From Alphaproteobacteria bacterium (lineage in GTDB: Bacteria; Pseudomonadota; Alphaproteobacteria; Rhodobacterales; Rhodobacteraceae), in NCBI GenBank assembly GCA_030425925.1, contig JAUHZO010000020.1:1-64000 (forward strand): a stretch of 64,000 nt of DNA, given 5' to 3'. Made by a program: the position numbers and the translations under genes. A model generated the notes under the pieces. It searched no databases and was not told the DNA's origin. It saw only the letters and a list, made by a program, of their open reading frames with translations. Positions 9,140-19,907 of this stretch are shown piece by piece. Position 1 is the stretch's first letter; every line of letters begins with the position of its first letter.

Positions 9140-11599
9140 ATGGCTATCGTTACAGAAACGACCGACGCGGTCGTTACCCCTTTTGCGGTCGGAAACTACG
9201 CGATCAGCGTAGGTGACACCTTCCAGGGCACTCTCGGAAATGGCGACACGCAAGACGGCATCTCGCTCAATGGGATTACCGCAGGTGTCACATATACAGT
9301 GTCCATCACCTTCAGCGACCTGGCGACCGACGCCTATACCGCGCTGATCATCAATCCCAACGACTTCCATTCGCAGGGTCTTTCGCTGGACGATGGTGTC
9401 GCCACCTTCAGCGGCCCGATCACGCATATCCTGACCGGCTTCGTGACGATGGATGGTCCGCGTATCAACGGCAACACCTTTGAAGTCGACTTCACGATGG
9501 CCACGGTCAACGCTGCGACCTTTGCCATCAGCTCGGACAGCGCAGACGTCGAATCCTACTCCTTTACCGTCACCGAAAACCCGGTTGTCACCGAAGGCGA
9601 CGACGTTGTGACCGGCACGTCCGGTGACGATACGTTCGACCTGCTGGGCGGCGATGACAGCTATACCGACAGCGCCGGCAATGACTCGATCGAAGGTGGC
9701 ATCGGCAACGACACCATCGCCCTGGGCGCGGGCAACGACACCGTGTCGGGCGGGAACGGCGACGACAGCCTGTCCGGTGGCGACGACAACGACCTGCTGA
9801 ACGCGGGCGCCGGCCATGACGTGGTCGATGGCGGCATGGGCAACGACACCCTGCTGGGCGCAGGCGGCAACGATTCGCTGGATGGCGGCGCAAACGATGA
9901 CGAACTGAACGGCGGCAACCTCGACGACACGCTGAACGGCGGCGCAGGCGACGACATCCTCGACGGCGGGCCGGGCAACGACGTCATGAACGGCGACGCC
10001 GGCAGCGACACCTTTGTCGGCGGCTTCGGCGACGACACCATGACCGGCGGCACCGATGCCGACACGTTCAACGTCATCGCCAATGCCGGGGCCGACGTCA
10101 TCACCGATTTCGAGAACGGCACCGACACCATCGACGTCACCACGCTGGGCATCACCGGCATCGGCGGCATCACCGCCGCGACTGTCGGCGCGGATGTCGA
10201 GATCGACTTCGGCGGCGGCAACACGTTGACGCTGCAGAACTTCGCCCTTGGCGATCTGGACGCGTCCGACTTCACCTTCGCCGCCGCCCCCACGGGCCCG
10301 GCGGGCAGCGAACTGCTCACCGGCACCTCAAATGACGACACGCTCGACGGCGGCTCGGGCAATGACACGATCCTCGGCCTCGGCGGCAATGACGATCTGT
10401 CGGGCGGCATCTCGGACGACGAGATCGACGGCGGCGCAGGCAACGACACCGTGTCGGGCGACAACGGCGAAGACAGCATTTCGGGCGGCGACGACAACGA
10501 CCTGCTGAATGGCGCGTCGGGCAACGACACCGTCAACGGCGATGCGGGTCATGACATGCTGCTGGGGGGCGGGGGCTTCGACGTCCTGAACGGCGGGGCC
10601 GACAATGACATCCTCAACGGCGGCAACGGCAATGACACGCTCGATGGCGGCACCGGCAACGACTCGCTCGACGGCGGCAAGGCCAACGATTCGCTCGACG
10701 GCAATGCCGGGTCCGACACGCTGGACGGCGGAATCGGCGACGACACCCTGACCGGCGGGGCCGATGCCGACATCTTCCAGATCGGCGCGGGCAATGGCGC
10801 GGACGTGATCACCGACTTCACCGATGGCAGCGACGTGATCGACGTCTCGGCCACCGGCGTCTATGATCTTGCCTCGCTCAACGCCACACAGAACGGCGCG
10901 GATGTGGATCTGACCATCAGCGGCGGCAACACCATTACGCTGCAGAACGTGCTGGTGGGCGATCTCGATGCCAGCGACTTCGTCTTTGCGGAATCGCCGC
11001 TGGCCTCCGGGGGCGACGACGAACTGGCGGGCACCGCGGGCAACGACACCCTGTCGGGCCTGGGCGGGGACGACTCGATCTACGGTTATGCCGGGGCCGA
11101 CCTTCTGGATGGCGGCGACGGTCGCGACCAGATCGAGGGCGGCGACGACAACGACACCCTGATCGGCGGCAATGGCAACGACAACCTGCGCGGCGATCTG
11201 GGCGACGACTCGCTTGTCGGCGGCAACAACAACGACCGTCTCTACGGCAACGGCAACAACGACGTGCTCGAAGGCGGGGCCGGCAACGACCAGCTCTTTG
11301 GCGGCGGCGGCGACGACACGCTGAACGGCGGGTCCGGACGTGACACCATGATCGGCGGGGCCGGGGCGGACGTGTTCGTCTTCGACACCTCCAGCAACCG
11401 CGATGCGATCGGATCGTGGGAGGACGGCACCGACCTGATGGACGCCACCGCCTTTGCCGGTGTCGGCGTCACCGGGTTCGGCGATCTGACCATCACCCAG
11501 GTGGGCCTCGACACCGTGGTCCAGTTCTCGGGTGTGAACGAAGTGACGCTGGTGGGCGTGAACGCCGTCGACATCGACGCCACCGACTTCATCTTCTGA
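9140..11599 (+). CDS. Large RTX protein with N-terminal beta domain and three repeat/cap modules
   Basis: This 819-aa protein starts with a ~150-residue beta-rich domain (MAIVTETTDAVVTPFAVG ...) resembling pre-peptidase C-terminal (PPC) domains. Three modules follow, each an RTX nonapeptide array plus a ~75-residue cap: caps at about 307-383, 543-620 and 744-819. Each cap shows ADxFxx..ADVITDFxxGxD and ends DLDASDFxFA or similar. The final cap (DIDATDFIF) is at the C terminus, the usual place for a type I secretion signal. No enzymatic motif is seen. The start follows AGGAC. It shares the N-terminal TETTDA motif with the next gene, so the two are likely paralogues. Calcium binding and secretion are family knowledge; adhesion, matrix or S-layer-like roles are guesses. 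Confidence 0.88.
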   Translation: MAIVTETTDAVVTPFAVGNYAISVGDTFQGTLGNGDTQDGISLNGITAGVTYTVSITFSDLATDAYTALIINPNDFHSQGLSLDDGVATFSGPITHILTGFVTMDGPRINGNTFEVDFTMATVNAATFAISSDSADVESYSFTVTENPVVTEGDDVVTGTSGDDTFDLLGGDDSYTDSAGNDSIEGGIGNDTIALGAGNDTVSGGNGDDSLSGGDDNDLLNAGAGHDVVDGGMGNDTLLGAGGNDSLDGGANDDELNGGNLDDTLNGGAGDDILDGGPGNDVMNGDAGSDTFVGGFGDDTMTGGTDADTFNVIANAGADVITDFENGTDTIDVTTLGITGIGGITAATVGADVEIDFGGGNTLTLQNFALGDLDASDFTFAAAPTGPAGSELLTGTSNDDTLDGGSGNDTILGLGGNDDLSGGISDDEIDGGAGNDTVSGDNGEDSISGGDDNDLLNGASGNDTVNGDAGHDMLLGGGGFDVLNGGADNDILNGGNGNDTLDGGTGNDSLDGGKANDSLDGNAGSDTLDGGIGDDTLTGGADADIFQIGAGNGADVITDFTDGSDVIDVSATGVYDLASLNATQNGADVDLTISGGNTITLQNVLVGDLDASDFVFAESPLASGGDDELAGTAGNDTLSGLGGDDSIYGYAGADLLDGGDGRDQIEGGDDNDTLIGGNGNDNLRGDLGDDSLVGGNNNDRLYGNGNNDVLEGGAGNDQLFGGGGDDTLNGGSGRDTMIGGAGADVFVFDTSSNRDAIGSWEDGTDLMDATAFAGVGVTGFGDLTITQVGLDTVVQFSGVNEVTLVGVNAVDIDATDFIF

Positions 11600-11621
11600 T
11601 CCGTCCGCCACGGAGTCCTCC

Positions 11622-11649
11622 AAAGGCCCGCCTGGCGGCGGGCCTTTTT
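11622..11649 (+). terminator. Rho-independent terminator
   Basis: A perfect 11-bp stem AAAGGCCCGCC / GGCGGGCCTTT with a TGGC loop runs into five T, 22 bases after the RTX stop at 11599. Confidence 0.88.
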
Positions 11650-11946
11650 CGTGAGACCTGCCTCCGAAGCGGCACAACCTTTAACAGAACCGGACAGCCG
11701 AGCAGGCCCAATGGCGCCTCCCCGGCCCGGGGCGTGACGAATTTGTGGAGCCGCCCGCCGAACACGGCGAAACCGCCACATTTCAGCCAAATTTTCACAG
11801 TATCTCACACAAAAGAACAAATGATCGCCCGGACGCCGCCGCGATCGAGCAGCACAACTTAACACAGAGAGTGAGAGAGACCGCACGGCTTCGGCATCCT
11901 GCCGCCTGCCATGTGAAACGCGAACGGTTAAACAGGAGATCCATCC
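11650..11946. other. Intergenic region upstream of the third tandem RTX gene
   Basis: The ~300 bases hold no convincing gene. They contain the shared motif copy at 11775-11788, an AT-richer stretch (11780-11825) suited to a promoter, and a clear ribosome site AGGAG at 11935-11939. I see no obvious -35/-10 pair of high quality. Confidence 0.5.
11775..11788 (+). promoter_or_regulatory. Shared RTX upstream motif, copy 3
   Basis: GCCACATTTCAGCC lies 158 bases before the ATG at 11947 and is identical to the copy at 9003-9016. Three related copies, each before an RTX gene on the same strand, suggest a common regulator site or a leftover of gene duplication. Confidence 0.5.
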
Positions 11947-13635
11947 ATGCCGACCATCACCGAAACCACTGACGCCAACGAACTCGTCGCCCCGATCTAT
12001 TCGATGAACGTCGAAGACACCTTCGACGGCTTCCTGAACGGATCCGACAGCGGTGACAACGTTGCGATCAACCTGAACGCGGGCCTGACCTATACCCTGG
12101 TGCTGACCGGCCTGGGCGAGCTGGACTCCTACAACCTGTCGTTCATCAGCACCGGTCTGTCGGGCCAGGTCGACAGCGAAGAATATCAGGGCGGCATCAG
12201 CGGCCTCGCCGGACTGGACATCGACTGGGCCGAAGGCGATGCGGGTTCGGGTCAGCTGAGCTATACCTTTGTCGCAGACGACACCGGGGAATACTGGCTG
12301 ACGCTGGACCGCACCGGCCTGCTGGACGGCAACATCGACTATGAACTGACCGTGCATCACGGCGCGGTGGATGCCGGCTCGGAAGGCAACGACACGATCC
12401 GGGGGGCGCTGGGGGACCAGGGGTATGACATGCTGGCGGGCGACGATTACGGTGTCGGCGGGCGTGGCAACGACACCTTCCTGGGCGGCGACGGCGACGA
12501 CACGATCTATTCCGGCAAGGACCAGGACGTCGTCAACGGCGGTGCCGGCAACGACTTCATCGCCGGCATGGGCGGCCATGACCTGCTGGAAGGCGGCGAC
12601 GACGACGACCGCATCTCGGGCGGCGCGGGTGTCGACACCATCGATGGCGGCGACGGCAACGACACCATCTTCGGCAACAAGGCCGCCGACCTGATCTTTG
12701 GCGGTGCGGGCGATGACAGCATCCGCGGCGGCACCGAGGAAGACACCATCGACGGCGGCGAAGGCAATGACAGCCTCGACGGCGAATTCGGCCTCGACGT
12801 CTATGTCTTCTCGGCCAACAGCGGCGACGACACCATCGCCGGCTTCTCCGACGGCTTCGACCGCATCGACGTCACCGGCATCAACATCTTCGGCCTGGGC
12901 GACATGCTGTTCTCGCAGTCCGGCAGCGACGTGCTGATCGACTTCCAGAACGGCTCCACCGTGCTGGTCGAAGACGCGGTCGTGGCGGATTTCGACGACA
13001 ACGACTTCCTCTATGCCACCCTGGGCACCCAGGGCACTTCGGGCGACGACACCATGGTCGGCACCGCGGGCGATGACTGGTTCGTGGGCCTTGCCGGCGA
13101 CGACCTGATCACCGGCGATATCGGCGACGACCTGCTCGAAGGCGGCGACGACCGCGACACCATCGACGGCGGTGCCGACAACGACACCATCCTGGGCGGC
13201 AACGGCAACGACTCCATCGATGGCGGCGCGGGCAATGACAGCCTCGACGGCGGCAACAGCAACGACACCATGCATGGCGGTGCCGGCAACGACCTGCTGA
13301 TCGGCGGCTCGGGCAAGGACAGCATGTACGGCGATGCCGGCGACGACACCCTCATGGGCGGCACCTCCATCGACGTGCTCGAAGGCGGCGCGGGTTTCGA
13401 CGTCTTCGTCTTCGAATCCAACGCCAATGACGACTTCATCACCGATTTCGAGGACGGCGTCGACCTGATCGACATCTCGGCCCTGATCACTGCTGGCGAC
13501 ATCACCGGCTTCGGCGACCTCGTCTTCTCCCAGATCGGCAACAACGTCCGCATCACCCTCTACGGCAGCAACGACCTCACCATCCTCACCGAGAACGTCG
13601 CAAACCTCACCATCGACGATTTCATCATCGCCTGA
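11947..13635 (+). CDS. RTX protein with N-terminal PPC-like domain and two repeat/cap modules
   Basis: This is a 562-aa protein. Residues 1-~140 form a PPC-like beta domain (NVAINLNAGLTYTLVLTGLG, DDTGEYWLTLDR). Residues ~143-280 are RTX repeats, ~284-358 a cap (DVYVFSANSGDDTIAGFSDG), ~360-485 RTX repeats, and ~486-562 a terminal cap (DVFVFESNANDDFITDFEDG ... LTIDDFIIA). The start ATG follows AGGAG with ideal spacing. The domain plan is the same as the upstream paralogue with one module fewer. There is no Sec signal; secretion by an unlinked type I exporter is likely. No catalytic motif is visible. Confidence 0.88.
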   Translation: MPTITETTDANELVAPIYSMNVEDTFDGFLNGSDSGDNVAINLNAGLTYTLVLTGLGELDSYNLSFISTGLSGQVDSEEYQGGISGLAGLDIDWAEGDAGSGQLSYTFVADDTGEYWLTLDRTGLLDGNIDYELTVHHGAVDAGSEGNDTIRGALGDQGYDMLAGDDYGVGGRGNDTFLGGDGDDTIYSGKDQDVVNGGAGNDFIAGMGGHDLLEGGDDDDRISGGAGVDTIDGGDGNDTIFGNKAADLIFGGAGDDSIRGGTEEDTIDGGEGNDSLDGEFGLDVYVFSANSGDDTIAGFSDGFDRIDVTGINIFGLGDMLFSQSGSDVLIDFQNGSTVLVEDAVVADFDDNDFLYATLGTQGTSGDDTMVGTAGDDWFVGLAGDDLITGDIGDDLLEGGDDRDTIDGGADNDTILGGNGNDSIDGGAGNDSLDGGNSNDTMHGGAGNDLLIGGSGKDSMYGDAGDDTLMGGTSIDVLEGGAGFDVFVFESNANDDFITDFEDGVDLIDISALITAGDITGFGDLVFSQIGNNVRITLYGSNDLTILTENVANLTIDDFIIA

Positions 13636-13648
13636 GACGGCACGTCTC

Positions 13649-13682
13649 AAAAAAAAGGGGCCCGCCGAAACCGGCGGGCCCC
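13649..13682 (-). terminator. Terminator of clpB, between convergent genes
   Basis: The stem GGGGCCCGCCG / CGGCGGGCCCC with an AAAC loop (13657-13682) is flanked by eight A at 13649-13656, which read as a T-run on the minus strand. It is therefore an intrinsic terminator for clpB. On the plus strand a smaller hairpin (GAGACG / CGTCTC, 13634-13648) overlaps the RTX stop. Confidence 0.8.
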
Positions 13683-13699
13683 CGTTCATGTGGACACCT

Positions 13700-16312
<2,613 letters not shown>

Positions 16313-16393
16313 GGGTCTCTCCTTCTCCAAAGCACCCGCCTGATCTGGCAACGCCTGCCCGTGCAGCACGTCCCGTTGCGGGCCTCGCCAGAA

Positions 16394-16422
16394 AAATGGG
16401 CACGGCCACACCCCCCTGCAAC
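16394..16422 (-). promoter_or_regulatory. Candidate heat-shock (RpoH) promoter of clpB
   Basis: On the minus strand GTTGCA (16417-16422) stands 16 bases before CCCATTT (16394-16400), close to the RpoH pattern CTTGAA / CCCCATnT. It lies about 80 bases upstream of the clpB start. An alternative CTTG-N16-TATTTT pair lies further upstream. Both are pattern matches only. Confidence 0.4.
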
Positions 16423-16569
16423 CCGTCTCTGTCGCAAATCTGCAACAAAAAGCGCCCTGAACTTCTTCTTGGGAAAAATACCCCCCTCCAACGGCGCAAG
16501 CGGCGCGACGCCTCTGCCTTGTGCCGCAACGGCCACTGGCCTATCCAACCCCGCAAAAGGAGCCAGCCC

Positions 16570-17289
16570 ATGTCCGATGACCGCCTGATCGTTGCCCTAG
16601 ACGTGCCCGACGCCCTGACGGGCCTGCAGATGGCCGAACGGCTGGGGGATACGGTAACGTTCTACAAGATCGGGCTGGGCATGCTGACCGGCGGCGGGCT
16701 GGCGCTGGCGAATGAACTGAAGCAGGACCACGGCAAGCGCATCTTCCTCGACATGAAGCTTTTTGACATCGGCGCGACGGTCGAGGCGGCGGTACGCGGC
16801 CTTGCCCAATTCGACCTCGACTTTCTCACCGTGCATGGCGATCCCAACGTGATCCGTGCGGCACGGGAAGGGGCCGCGGGCAAGGACATGCAGATCCTTG
16901 CCGTCACCATCCTGACCTCGCTGGATCGCGACGATCTGGATGCCGCCATGATCGTGCCGGGCGACATTCCCGACATTGTCACCGCCCGCGCGGCCCGCGC
17001 GTTCGAGGCAGGGGCCGACGGGATCGTCTGCTCGCCCAACGAGGCCGCGCTGGTGCGAACCCTGCCGCAGGCTGAGGGCCGCCTGATCGTGACCCCCGGC
17101 GTGCGCCCCGCCGGCAGCGATGCCGGCGATCAGAAACGCATCGCCACCCCGGCCAGCGCCATCGCCGCCGGGGCCGATCACGTGGTGGTCGGTCGCCCGA
17201 TCCACCGGGCCCCCGACCCGCGCGCCGCGGCCGAAGCCATCCTCGCCGAACTGCAATCGCCGCAGGCCCAACGCGCCAACCGGGTCTGA
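16570..17289 (+). CDS. pyrF: Orotidine 5'-phosphate decarboxylase
   Basis: This 239-aa protein decarboxylates OMP to UMP, the last step of de novo pyrimidine synthesis. The ATG follows AAAGGAG; the frame is open upstream but not conserved-looking. The catalytic D-K-x-x-D motif is in FLDMKLFDIGATV. The beginning RLIVALDVPDA and the phosphate-binding end VTPGVRPAG ... VVVGRPIH are typical. It is divergent from clpB, and a small conserved gene follows at 17420. Confidence 0.97.
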   Translation: MSDDRLIVALDVPDALTGLQMAERLGDTVTFYKIGLGMLTGGGLALANELKQDHGKRIFLDMKLFDIGATVEAAVRGLAQFDLDFLTVHGDPNVIRAAREGAAGKDMQILAVTILTSLDRDDLDAAMIVPGDIPDIVTARAARAFEAGADGIVCSPNEAALVRTLPQAEGRLIVTPGVRPAGSDAGDQKRIATPASAIAAGADHVVVGRPIHRAPDPRAAAEAILAELQSPQAQRANRV

Positions 17290-17374
17290 CCTCAACATCC
17301 TGTGGCATCGGATGCGGGGAACACAGTTTCGTGTCTCCCCCTTTTTCCACCGCCTGACACGCCCCACCTGAAAC

Positions 17375-17383
17375 TTATCCACA
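17375..17383 (+). promoter_or_regulatory. Perfect DnaA box (isolated)
   Basis: TTATCCACA, the consensus DnaA box, lies 37 bases before the ATG of the small gene at 17420. No cluster of boxes or AT-rich unwinding region is nearby, so this is not an origin. It could be chance or a DnaA regulatory site. Confidence 0.3.
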
Positions 17384-17419
17384 GGCCCACAAGCCCGGAC
17401 CCGTCAGGAGGCAAAGAGC

Positions 17420-17689
17420 ATGGCCGACATCCGTACCCAGATTGGCGACATCGCCTACAACCCCGCCACCCAGCGTTTCGAGGCGCTGGTGGTGTTCCAC
17501 ACCGGCCTGGGCCGGTTCAGCATCGCCGCAACGCATGACGCGCCGTTGACCGCCGGGTTCGACGAGATCAGCGACGTGCTCCTGCGCGATGCGCTGGCCG
17601 GTCTGACCCAGGCCGGACGCCTGCGGGCACGGCTGGTTCCGGCGCAGCCTGTGGCAGAGGCCGCGCCACAACTGCCCTTTGCGGCCTGA
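17420..17689 (+). CDS. Small conserved-looking protein of unknown function (89 aa)
   Basis: This is an 89-aa protein with a very strong ribosome site (AGGAGG) ahead of the ATG. The sequence (MADIRTQIGDIAYNPATQRFE ... FHTGLGRFSIAATHDAPL) has regular secondary-structure character: about three beta strands, a helix (ISDVLLRDALAGLTQAG), then a Pro/Ala tail. It has no signal peptide and no cysteines. It follows pyrF by 130 bases on the same strand and may be co-transcribed. I do not recognise a named domain. Confidence 0.75.
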   Translation: MADIRTQIGDIAYNPATQRFEALVVFHTGLGRFSIAATHDAPLTAGFDEISDVLLRDALAGLTQAGRLRARLVPAQPVAEAAPQLPFAA

Positions 17690-17779
17690 GTTTCCGCCGG
17701 GTCTGCCCTGCCTGCTGATCCCGGCCTGCCTCTGATCCCCTCTGTCCCCGGGATCACGCACACTGCCCGGGCGGGTCGG

Positions 17780-18214
17780 TCAGCCGCTTGCGTCCGGGCC
17801 TTTTCCGGCCAGATAGGCCATCAGGATGTCGCGGAAATGCGGGATCGCCCTGGGATGGGCGGCATAGGCTTCCGGCGTCATCATCAGCCAGCCTTCACCC
17901 TCATCGCCAAAGACGATGTCCTGCTCCCACGCGGCGGGCATGTGGGCAGCGTAGTACCAGCCCACGCACCCGCCCACCTGGCGGACATGCGCCAAGACAA
18001 GATGTGATGGCGCCAGCCTCAGCCCCACCTCTTCCCGGGTTTCCCGGATGGCGCAGGTCTCGGGGCTTTCGTGGCCTTCGCGCGCCCCGCCCGGGAAATC
18101 CAGATAGCCCGGCCAGCTGATCTGAGGCTTGTTGTCGCGCTTGAGGATGACCAGACGGTCGCCCAGAAACAGCATGACCTTTGCGCCCTCGAAAACACGG
18201 CGTGGATCGTTCAT
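17780..18214 (-). CDS. Nudix hydrolase
   Basis: This 144-aa protein starts at the ATG after a GGGGAG/GGAGAT ribosome site; a longer frame begins 9 codons upstream. It carries the Nudix box G-x5-E-x7-RExxEE-xG (GAREGHESPETCAIRETREE), which binds Mg2+ and cleaves nucleoside diphosphate-linked substrates. The substrate is not predictable. The neighbour on the opposite strand is DNA polymerase IV, which makes a nucleotide-sanitising role attractive but unproven. Confidence 0.92.
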   Translation of the reverse strand: MNDPRRVFEGAKVMLFLGDRLVILKRDNKPQISWPGYLDFPGGAREGHESPETCAIRETREEVGLRLAPSHLVLAHVRQVGGCVGWYYAAHMPAAWEQDIVFGDEGEGWLMMTPEAYAAHPRAIPHFRDILMAYLAGKGPDASG

Positions 18215-18266
18215 GGAAATCTCCCCTCCCCGGGGATACACTGCAGCTGCTCATCCGGATGCCTGC

Positions 18267-19520
18267 ATGCCCGCCCTTTGCCGCGATTGCCTGACCACCT
18301 TTGACGACGGCGCACGCTGCCCCGCCTGCGGCCGTCCGCGAATCGTTGCGCATGACGAGCTTTGGCACCTCTCAATTGCACATATGGATTGTGACGCCTT
18401 TTATGCGAGCGTCGAAAAACGCGATGACCCCACACTGGCCGACAAGCCCGTGATCATCGGCGGCGGGCGGCGCGGCGTTGTGTCCACGGCCTGCTATGTG
18501 GCGCGAATCCGCGGCGTGCGCTCGGCCATGCCGATGTTCAAGGCGCTGGCGCTTTGCCCCGACGCTGTGGTGATCCGCCCGCGGATGCAGGCCTATGTCG
18601 AGGCCAGCCGTGCCATCCGCGCGATGATGGAAGAGCTGACGCCCGCCATCGAGCCGCTGTCGCTGGACGAGGCGTTTCTGGATCTCACCGGCACGGCGCG
18701 CCTGCACGGACATCCGCCCGCGGTGATGCTGGCGCGTCTGGTCAAGCGGATGAAAGACGAACTGGGCCTGACCGGCTCCATCGGGCTGTCGCACAACAAG
18801 TTTCTGGCCAAGATCGCCTCGGACCTCGACAAGCCGCGCGGCTTTTCGGTGATCGGCCGGGCCGAGACCGAAGCCTTTCTGCGCCCCCGCCCGATCCGGC
18901 TGATCTGGGGTGTGGGCGACGCTGCGCAGGCCTCGCTGGAGCGCGCGGGCATCCGCACCTTCGAAGACCTGATGCGCTGGGAGCGCACCGACCTGACGGC
19001 GCGGTTCGGCAGCATGGGCGACCGGCTGTGGCACCTGGCGCGCGGGCAGGATCACCGCCGGGTGACGCGCAACGCGCCGATGAAATCGATCTCGAACGAA
19101 ACCACCTTTCACGAAGACACCTCCGACCCGGAGATCCTTGACGGCCATCTGTGGCGGATGTGCGAAAAGGTGTCAGACCGGGCCAAGGCCAAGGGGCTGG
19201 CGGGCCGCGTCGTGACGTTGAAGCTCAAACGTTCGGATTTCTCGCAGATCACCCGCCGGACCTCGCTCAGCGATCCCACGCAGATTGCCGACCGGCTGTA
19301 CCGCACCGCGCGGGCGCTGTTCGATCTGGTCCCCGGTGACGGGCGCTACCGTCTGCTGGGGGCAGGCCTGTCCGATCTGGTGCCCGAAACGCAGGCCGAT
19401 CTCGGGGCCGACCTGCTGGACCCGCAGGCCGGAACCCGGGCCAGGGCCGAACGCGCCACCGATGCCATCCGCGCCCGTTTCGGAGAGGATGCCATCGTCA
19501 AGGGGCGCGCGCTGCGCTGA
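18267..19520 (+). CDS. dinB: DNA polymerase IV (Y family) with N-terminal zinc ribbon
   Basis: This 417-aa translesion polymerase has catalytic acidic residues in AHMDCDAFYASVE (D of MDCD) and SLDEAFLD, followed by thumb, little-finger and C-terminal regions. An extra N terminus (MPALCRDCLTTF ... CPACGRPR) holds two CxxC pairs and looks like a zinc ribbon ahead of the polymerase fold. The start shown includes it; the frame is open further upstream but overlaps the divergent Nudix gene. Copying past damaged bases is error-prone and usually SOS-linked. I do not see a convincing LexA box. It is convergent with DUF3775, two bases apart. Confidence 0.94.
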   Translation: MPALCRDCLTTFDDGARCPACGRPRIVAHDELWHLSIAHMDCDAFYASVEKRDDPTLADKPVIIGGGRRGVVSTACYVARIRGVRSAMPMFKALALCPDAVVIRPRMQAYVEASRAIRAMMEELTPAIEPLSLDEAFLDLTGTARLHGHPPAVMLARLVKRMKDELGLTGSIGLSHNKFLAKIASDLDKPRGFSVIGRAETEAFLRPRPIRLIWGVGDAAQASLERAGIRTFEDLMRWERTDLTARFGSMGDRLWHLARGQDHRRVTRNAPMKSISNETTFHEDTSDPEILDGHLWRMCEKVSDRAKAKGLAGRVVTLKLKRSDFSQITRRTSLSDPTQIADRLYRTARALFDLVPGDGRYRLLGAGLSDLVPETQADLGADLLDPQAGTRARAERATDAIRARFGEDAIVKGRALR

Positions 19521-19522
19521 GA

Positions 19523-19846
19523 TCAGCGGCCCAGCACGTCCTCTTCCTCGTCAGTGACGTCATAGCCCAGCGCTTCGAGCCCGGATTCGAGGTTATCGGC
19601 CAGATGCGGCGTGCCGATCAGATAGTCCGCCGTGGGGGTCGTGGCTTCGGCAAAGGCCGTCTGCAGCGCCTCGGCCCAGTCTTCGGCCTCGAACGCGCCG
19701 CGACCGATCCACATCACCGCCACGAGCGCGGCCTGCTCTTCCTCGTCCATCCGCTCGACCAGCGCGCGCAGCTCGCCTTCGGCCCGGTCCAATTCGCGCG
19801 CCATCACGATGACCGCCGCCACCTTGCGCACACTGATCTGCTCCAT
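19523..19846 (-). CDS. DUF3775 family protein
   Basis: This 107-aa acidic protein is read from the ATG of MEQISVRKVAAVIVMAREL; the frame extends upstream but lacks a ribosome site. The pattern (EQAALVAVMWIGRGAF, ADYLIGTPHLADNLESGL) fits DUF3775, a small alpha-helical family of unknown function in alphaproteobacteria. It ends in an acidic tail. It lies downstream of the SDR gene on the same strand (61-base gap). Confidence 0.82.
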   Translation of the reverse strand: MEQISVRKVAAVIVMARELDRAEGELRALVERMDEEEQAALVAVMWIGRGAFEAEDWAEALQTAFAEATTPTADYLIGTPHLADNLESGLEALGYDVTDEEEDVLGR

Positions 19847-19907
19847 CTCGCGTCTCCCTTTCAGCACCGCCCGACCATGCGCCTGCGGGCAGGGCGGCAC
19901 CTTGATC

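Noticed and set aside
7600-13600. Dense short repeats that could look like a CRISPR array or tandem DNA repeat
   Set aside because: The periodicity is 27 bases in frame with glycine/aspartate nonapeptides of RTX proteins; there are no constant repeats with unique spacers.
17371-17390. Possible replication origin at a perfect DnaA box
   Set aside because: Only one box, no AT-rich unwinding element and no dnaA, dnaN, parAB or hemE neighbours.
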